Position numbers and translations under genes: made by a program
Source of the DNA: Manduca sexta
Lineage: Eukaryota; Arthropoda; Insecta; Lepidoptera; Sphingidae
Length of the DNA stretch: 64,000 nt
Direction: 5' to 3'
NCBI RefSeq assembly: GCF_014839805.1
Contig: NC_051140.1
Span: 14,529,826-14,593,825 of the forward strand
Shown: piece after piece, positions 58,501-64,000 of the stretch
Layout of the letters: every line of letters begins with the position of its first letter
How positions within the stretch are numbered: position 1 is the stretch's first letter
Notes under the pieces: generated by a model
Seen by the model: the letters and a program-made list of their open reading frames with translations, nothing else
Told to the model about the DNA's origin: nothing
Databases searched by the model: none

Positions 58501-58668
58501 TATTAGTAACCAAAACTAATTGAATAAAATAACTAATAAGAGCGCTCACACGTCTATATTTGCTTTACGTTCATATGCTACATATAATATATTATCACAA
58601 TTGAGTACCAAGTCATAACGTTTCGTTAGCCGCCATTCAGTCTTCTTTGGTATCTTGGTTATTGTAGT
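55533..58668. other. Intergenic stretch
   Basis: No gene supported. A SINE B copy lies at 56848-57079. Around 56040-56430 is a GC-raised stretch (GGTCTCTAGGGACCCAGTGG and neighbours) that looks like part of an old element but is not identified. The rest is AT-rich. Confidence 0.5.
56848..57079 (-). mobile_element. SINE family B, 5'-proximal part, degraded
   Basis: Minus-strand head GCGGCGAAAGCGTAGTTAGG, then CCACAGGTTCAAAACCC; the distal tail with the TACTACTGAGAGG block is missing. Confidence 0.7.
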
Positions 58669-60791
58669 TTATTGACGTCTGTTATGTCTATAGAAGCGTG
58701 GGTTGTAGTAGTTCTCCTGCACTTCGTATTGTTTTATCGCTGGACGGTAAGCCATAGGACGGTATTGTCCTTTGAGTGGCATGTGTTGGGAAGAGTGACC
58801 GTCTCGGTCTCCGCCTTCGTCATTGCTTTCTTCAATTTGCTGTTCTTCCTGTCTTTCTTCTTCCTTCTGTTCTTCCTTATTGTGGTCTATACTCTTATGC
58901 TCCACATCTGCGTGGTGGGGATTGGATTTCTTTTCTTCGCTGATGTGCTTCATAGGTTCAGAATACTCGACGTCCGCTTTGAATCTGGAAAGTTATTAAA
59001 TCGACTGTTGAATTAAGATTGTGGTGATATATTAAAGTTTATTACATTACAGAAACATATAAACAATATATAATCATCAACATCATCAGCCGCAAGGTGT
59101 CTACTGTTGAACATGGGTCAATAAAGTTAACAATATATATCTTATCTTTTATTTTCCTCTTTCTAATATTATAAATACGAGAGTTGTTTTGATGTTTTTT
59201 GTTAGAAGTTAACGCAGCAACAGCTAAACGGGTTTGGATACAATTTGGCAGACTATCGACCATGTCCTGGATTAATTTGTACATAGGCTACTTTTGATCC
59301 CAGTAATTTGTTCCCATGGGAAGTAATATTTTTTTTAAATAGATGGCTCTATGAATTGTTATAGTGTTTCAGGAGCTGCTGTAGCGGAAAAGAAATTCCA
59401 CGCGGGCGATGTCGTGAGCAACACGTAGATTCTAATAAAATTATCGGAAAAGAGAAACAGAAAATCCAATTTAAGAGTAGGATTCTTATCCTACTCATAA
59501 TAATTAAGATTTCGTCACTAGCTGATGACGGCATAGATAGCCCTACAATCACATGCAGTGTACCTCAGGTAACTAACTTTAGAGCCCGCAGAAAATTATC
59601 ATTCCTTATCAAATTAAGAAAATAATGTCTTAACATGAATTATAAAAGTTCATTTTTACATTTCCCTGCGATGATCAAAAAGATAAATGGTAGAAACTAT
59701 AATATAGCAGTCATGTAAATATATATTTTTTTTCATCTGAAATTAAAAAGCTCACCCAATTTCCTTATCAGAATAGTATTTAACAACTCGTTTGCGGCCG
59801 TCGGGTTCAATAAGCCAGTATTCGCCTTTAACTTCGTCTCCCTCCCGATTCTCAGATTGTCCCTTCATATCGTGGGTGTGGGGGTCATCTACTTTGTATG
59901 AGAACTCGTATGAAGGATACGACCACGCCTGTATTATTAGAGAATAAAGTCTTAATGTTATGTCCATTGAATACATTTATGTTGGAGGATATCAGATATA
60001 TTTTATGTCTCATTGGATAGCCACCACAATACATGTCGTGAGAAATTATTCATAGGTTAGTATACTTATATGCAATAAGATAGCATTTTGTAAATCACGG
60101 CAACTTGAAAGCAACGTTTCGCGTTGATTCAGGAAATGCACCATCGAGTTAGACAAATATGTTCAGCATAACAACAATAAGATAGATCTATTATTCATAA
60201 ATGGAGTTCTCAGAAGGTTGGTTTATGCATCGCAGTAATTTTGTCATGCATTAATAATAAAAAAAAAATAACTTTTGTTATATTTGTCGCCCTGTTTAAA
60301 ATAATAATGAACGTTGAAATGAGAAAAAAGACAGAAGCTGTAGTATCTTAAGAAATCAAAATAATTCAATGAAGAAGAAAATAATTTTGATTACATATAA
60401 TAGTTTCGTATACTTTATAGTATTGTGGATCAAAGACTTACGTATTCCTCATGATGCTCGGGCTTGTGTATCTTTTTATGCCGCAGCACCACTTTTTGTT
60501 CTGAGGTCGCGTGTTTCTCGTCTCCCAACACACATAGCACCACACACAGTAAAATTACCGCCTGAAAAAGAAAATATTTCGAGTTATAAACTTTGCAATT
60601 GAAACATTTTACACTTGAGAAATTAATGAAAAAAAATTATCAGTTATTTATATCACATTAGGTGAAATGTCAAACACTTTTTATTAAAAAAAAGGGAAAC
60701 ATTTCTCAGGAAGTGATAAGAATACTAATGTGCATAGAAAATTTATTGAATTGAACAAGCAAAGCAAAGGATCACGTACCTTCCGAATCAT
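58669..60791 (-). CDS. RR-2 cuticular protein with Glu-rich acidic tail (complete, 206 aa)
   Basis: Four minus-strand exons join in phase: 60780-60791 (MIRK), 60442-60561, 59756-59928 and 58669-58984 (TAA). The signal peptide is MIRK plus AVILLCVVLCVLG. A basic, His-containing spacer (VVLRHKKIHKPEHHEEY) leads to the RR-2 domain (YEFSYKVDDPHTHDMK, ENREGDEVKG, GEYWLIEPDGRKRVVKYY), completed by FKADVEY in the last exon. The tail is unusual: a strongly acidic run (KEEQKEEERQEEQQIEES), then a Tyr/Arg/Asn-rich end (YYNPRFYRHNRRQ). The domain is less canonical than its neighbours (SDKEIG instead of TADDHxG). Expected role: chitin binding in cuticle; the acidic tail may bind cations or basic partners (inference). 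The stop codon lies within CAATAAAC, so it overlaps a possible polyadenylation signal. TATA box at 60847-60854. Confidence 0.92.
59170..59425 (+). repeat. Dispersed repeat D, copy 4
   Basis: Colinear with the 27056 copy: TTTTTTGTTAGAAGTTAACG, ACAGCTAAACGGGTTTGGAT, CATGTCCTGGATTAATTTG, TTCCCATGGGAAGTAAT, ending in CCACGCGGGCGATGTCGTG. It lies in the last intron of the acidic-tail RR-2 gene. Confidence 0.7.
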
Positions 60792-60846
60792 TGTGAATTG
60801 ATTGCGTTGCTCGAAGCAGCTGTAAATCTAATGTGATCTCGTCAAG

Positions 60847-60854
60847 TATTTATA
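60847..60854 (-). promoter_or_regulatory. TATA box of the acidic-tail RR-2 gene
   Basis: TATAAATA on the minus strand, 56 bp upstream of the ATG, consistent with a leader of about 30 nt. Confidence 0.6.
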
Positions 60855-62193
60855 CACATATCGATATTATTTTTAAACATCTATATCCTGTATACAATCA
60901 ACTTAAACGCAATTACGTATCAATTTTTTTCATATTTACCTGAGTGTTTAAATGGGCGTGTATCGTTCAGCGTTGCGTAAAAGGAAACTAAAGTAACAAT
61001 TTGGGCCGTGAAGATTACACGCCTTTACTAAGTTTTACCATTTAAGGCTATCATTTAAATTGTTTCTTCAAGGGCTTCGAAATTTAGATTTCGAAAACTG
61101 ATAATGTAATCTATTGCATATGTCTGTTTATATAATATAGATTTTCGTATCGTAGTGTTTTTAGTTGATTTGCGGTTGCTGTAGGTACCAAGTCTGTTCT
61201 ATATTTTATTTTACCAATCTAATAGTATCATAATAATGTTAATTATTTAAATGAACAACCAAAACCGAAAAATCAAAGTTTAAGTGGAAAATATTTTTTT
61301 TTTGTAAAATAGTGATAATTTTAATACCAGGATAAAATGGTAAGCGTTATACAATAAACATGATAGAGTTATTACAAGTTTTTAAATTGTCGTCGTATTT
61401 ATAGTGATCTGGAAATGTGCGCCTTTCTTGTATCTTATAGCATGTTACAAAGGGCAACAATTGTCTGTTGCTTACAGAAGGAATTGGTATGAAAAATTTC
61501 AGATTTTGACTATTTTATGCTTAGTTTATAATTACAAAGGAATATTAAAATGAGATAAGTGCGCTATAAATATATTACATGTTAAATTATTATAATGTTT
61601 GCTCATGTAGATTTTAGTACTGAGAAGCAGTATAGGAGAGTGAAAATTAATTTATCCATTTTCAGGAAGATTTCTAGCTATAACCGAGAGCAATAAGTCT
61701 AATTTCAGTATAATTTGCATGGACTGTTTTTTTACAACTTGAAATATTTAAACTTTGTTAACCTACAAAGCAATAGGTCTACAAAGATATATTTATGCAA
61801 TTTAATGACAATAGTTATTGTAATAAAACCTAATCCATGTTATCAAACATTCATCGCAGCGTATTTGCTATTTAAAGTAGTTGAGGTGGGCCTCGTCACA
61901 AGCGGGTCGGTTCAACCGTATTTCTTTTATTTTTTTTGTTGTTCTTACTAATATTATATCAACTTTGTTGGTTTCTCATTCGTTCACGATGATATGGTTT
62001 CTGACTATGAGTATAGGCTAATAAATTAAATAAATTACGATGGCTTTATAAAAATAGTAACTTCTGATAATCTTTTACGTTTTTATTTTAAAGTAGTTGG
62101 CCCGACATACATTATCCTGTCAACTATGAATTTATATTAATCAATCGCTGAAATTAACTTTTCTTAAATTTTCTAACTTTTCGCTCAATTTCC
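60855..62193. other. Intergenic stretch, nothing recognised
   Basis: AT-rich DNA between the acidic-tail RR-2 gene and the TTAA-flanked hairpin. No exon or known repeat could be supported. Confidence 0.5.
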
Positions 62194-62543
62194 TTAAGGC
62201 GATACCTCAAGGTCCATTTTCATACATTTTGTTTCGCCTTTAATCTGGGTAACTAAACAAGTATTGGCAAGTAAAGAATTTAAATTCACGTCTAGTTAGT
62301 GATTAGTTCTCGCAGTTGTAAAGAAAAATGTAAAAATAATTAATAATCATGGATATTTCTGCCTTTAAAATTTCGTCATATTAAATTTTAAAGGCCGAAA
62401 TATCCATGATTATTAATTATTTTACATTTTTCTTCAACTGGCTACACGTGAATTTAAATTCTTTACTTGCCAATACTTGTTTAGTTACCCAGATTAAAGC
62501 CGAAACAAAATGTATGAAAATGGACCTTGAGGTATCGCCTTAA
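62194..62543. mobile_element. TTAA-flanked long hairpin (foldback MITE), 350 bp
   Basis: The whole element is one inverted repeat: TTAA then GGCGATACCTCAAGGTCC at the left, and the exact reverse complement followed by TTAA at the right. Arms of about 176 and 157 bp pair almost perfectly around a 9-base loop CGTCATATT (62374-62382); the length difference is mainly a short extra stretch in the left arm near 62290-62330. TTAA at both ends suggests a piggyBac-type target site, though the termini are not the classical piggyBac CCC type. Confidence 0.85.
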
Positions 62544-62599
62544 TTTATTCTTTCATAAGATCCTTCTCCTGACAATAACAAACACAACGAAAAAAAAAA

Positions 62600-62695
62600 A
62601 TTAGTGAAATCGGTCCAGCCGTTCACGCGTGATGCGATGACCAAGGGAAATAGAGATTCATTTATATATATAATATATATATAGATTACCCAACG
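62600..62695. repeat. Fragment of a dispersed repeat
   Basis: AAATCGGTCCAGCCGTTCAC followed by GCGTGATGCGATGACC and an ATATATATA stretch resembles the 3' end of dispersed moth repeats. No coding content. Confidence 0.5.
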
Positions 62696-62896
62696 TGCAA
62701 AACAATCTTGAATAAGTGACGAATTGGTAAATAACTATTATTACCATAGTAGTTTCGGCGCAATAAATGGAAAGAAAACTAAGTACAAAATTAGCGCTAA
62801 TGTATTTAATTTGCGAATAATTTCATTGTTAACATGGACAGGCAGCCGTCAGTCAGTTTGCGGAAACTAATGCCGGCCAGCAATACGTATAATGCC

Positions 62897-64000
62897 TTAA
62901 ATATGTTGGGCGTGGTGGATGTGGTGATGAGGAGTTGAATGGTGGACGATGGCGTTAAACCTAAAAGAAAAAGATTAAATGTCATTTTCATTACAGAATA
63001 ATATGCTATTTTTAATACCTTTTATTTTTTTATTATAATAATAATAATATCAGCCCTGTATTATATACTTGCCCACTGCTGAGCACGGGCTTCCTCTATT
63101 ACTGAGAGGGATTAGGCCTTAGTCCACCACGCTGGCCTAGTGCGGATTGGTAGACTTCACACACCTTCGAAATTCCTATAGAGAACTTCTCAGATGTGCA
63201 GGTTTCCTCACGATGTTTTCCTTCACCGTTAAAGCGAACGATAAATTCACAAAGAATACACACATGATTTTTTAGAAAAGTCAGAGGTGTGTGCCCTTGG
63301 GATTTGAACCTGCGGACATTCGTCTCGGCAGTGCGTTCCACACCCAACTAGGCTATCGCCGCTTTCGCTATTTTTTTATTAAACATTTTTAATGATTTTA
63401 TTTTAAATTTTTTATTACGTCAGAGGTTGGCCGGAGTGATTGTAATTTTTAAAATTGGTATCGGGTGTAAGTCCAGTTTTAGATATGAAGTTGTATTTAC
63501 AGCTATAGATTATATACTAATTCAGTTTTTAATGGAATTAAAAAATGAAAAAAAATCTTGTGGGAAATGAACCCAATTCCTCTTAGTCTACAGTTTACGG
63601 GCTGTCTTACAAAAGACAACATAAAAGGTATATAATATATATAAGTAAATATCACAATTATTTATAGTTCCATACCCAGTATGATCATCGGCCTTGTATT
63701 CCACCTTCCTGAAGCTACCATCGGGCTCCACCAGCTCATACCCTCCTTTCACGATGTCTCCATGCCTCAGCTCATGTTGAGCCTTAACATCACCAGTATG
63801 ATGATCGTGGACTGAATAAGCGAATTTGTACTCTGGGAATGCCTGAAAATAAAATCTATTTTAGTTTAAAGCAAGTGACGCAGAACTAATTAGGCAGTGA
63901 AAAACTATTATGTAGCCAATAAAAAAGTTCAAAGTTTATTTAGAAGGAATGTCTGTTCATAAAAAATCTATAGTTTTTGTTTTAGTTTTTGTGATCTAAT
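62897..64000 (-). CDS. RR-2 cuticular protein, last two exons (5' part beyond the window)
   Basis: Two minus-strand exons join in phase: 63676-63842 and 62897-62960 (TAA). The first holds the RR-2 domain ([53 protein letters not shown]) and starts with AF-PEY directly after an AG acceptor. The second completes it with FNAIVHH and ends in a short His-rich tail ([13 protein letters not shown]). The RR exon is 167 nt, two codons shorter than the 173-nt exon of its neighbours, but the phases are the same. The exons for signal peptide and N-terminal arm should lie to the right of 64000. A SINE B copy sits in the intron between the two exons. Confidence 0.9.
63036..63363 (-). mobile_element. tRNA-derived SINE, family B, near full length
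   Basis: Nearly identical to the 23507-23832 copy from the minus-strand head GCGGCGATAGCCTAGTTGGG through the B box GGTTCAAATCC to the TATAATACAGGGCTG tail. It lies in the intron of the partial RR-2 gene. Confidence 0.88.

Overview
The window looks like AT-rich insect nuclear DNA, almost certainly from a moth or butterfly (Lepidoptera). Reasons: genes are split by GT-AG introns; there is a cluster of Rebers-Riddiford (RR-2) cuticular protein genes; two tRNA-derived SINE families recur many times; and there are Pao/BEL, maT (DD37D), hAT-like and Harbinger-like mobile elements. All gene models here come from reading splice sites, reading-frame phase and protein motifs by eye; none is checked against transcripts.

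Layout. 1-851 (-) is the 5' part of a Pao/BEL retrotransposon gag-like ORF. 852-8260 is repeat-rich and without a supported gene. 8565-13661 (-) holds the last three coding exons of a very-long-chain fatty acid elongase (ELOVL); the exons with its catalytic histidine box are not visible. A 500-N assembly gap lies at 15276-15775. 15842-17126 (+) is PEX2, a peroxisomal RING-finger peroxin, lacking its N-terminal exon. 19226-25354 (-) is a complete large RR-2 cuticular protein with a 400-residue Ala/Pro/Tyr/Ser-rich arm. 25355-41056 is a 15.7-kb stretch with no supported gene, containing SINEs, inverted MITE copies and a composite Harbinger-like element.

From 41 kb to the right edge is a cluster of secreted cuticle-type genes: RR-2 gene at 41057-44342 (+), His-rich RR-2 gene at 46651-49510 (-), an unrecognised secreted His/Asp-rich protein at 52529-55532 (-), RR-2 gene with an acidic tail at 58669-60791 (-), and the 3' half of another RR-2 gene running off the edge at 62897-64000 (-). 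Three of these open with a tiny first exon of 3-4 codons and the + strand gene with one of 8 codons; each is followed by a phase-0 intron and a second exon that completes the signal peptide. Four of the RR-2 genes share an intron just after the TAD-x-HxG-like end of the RR domain, whereas the 19-25 kb gene has its intron inside the RR domain.

Mobile elements are threaded through the introns: a hAT-like element ends 38-46 bp before a 38-nt microexon, a dead maT transposon sits in the intron of the unrecognised gene, and SINEs lie in introns of two RR-2 genes. Functionally, the RR-2 proteins are expected to bind chitin in exoskeleton, and the ELOVL to supply very-long-chain acyl chains (possibly for cuticle lipids). 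The most interesting items are the unrecognised secreted protein, the His-repeat RR-2 protein, a possible frameshift in the 41-44 kb gene, and a 350-bp near-perfect hairpin flanked by TTAA.
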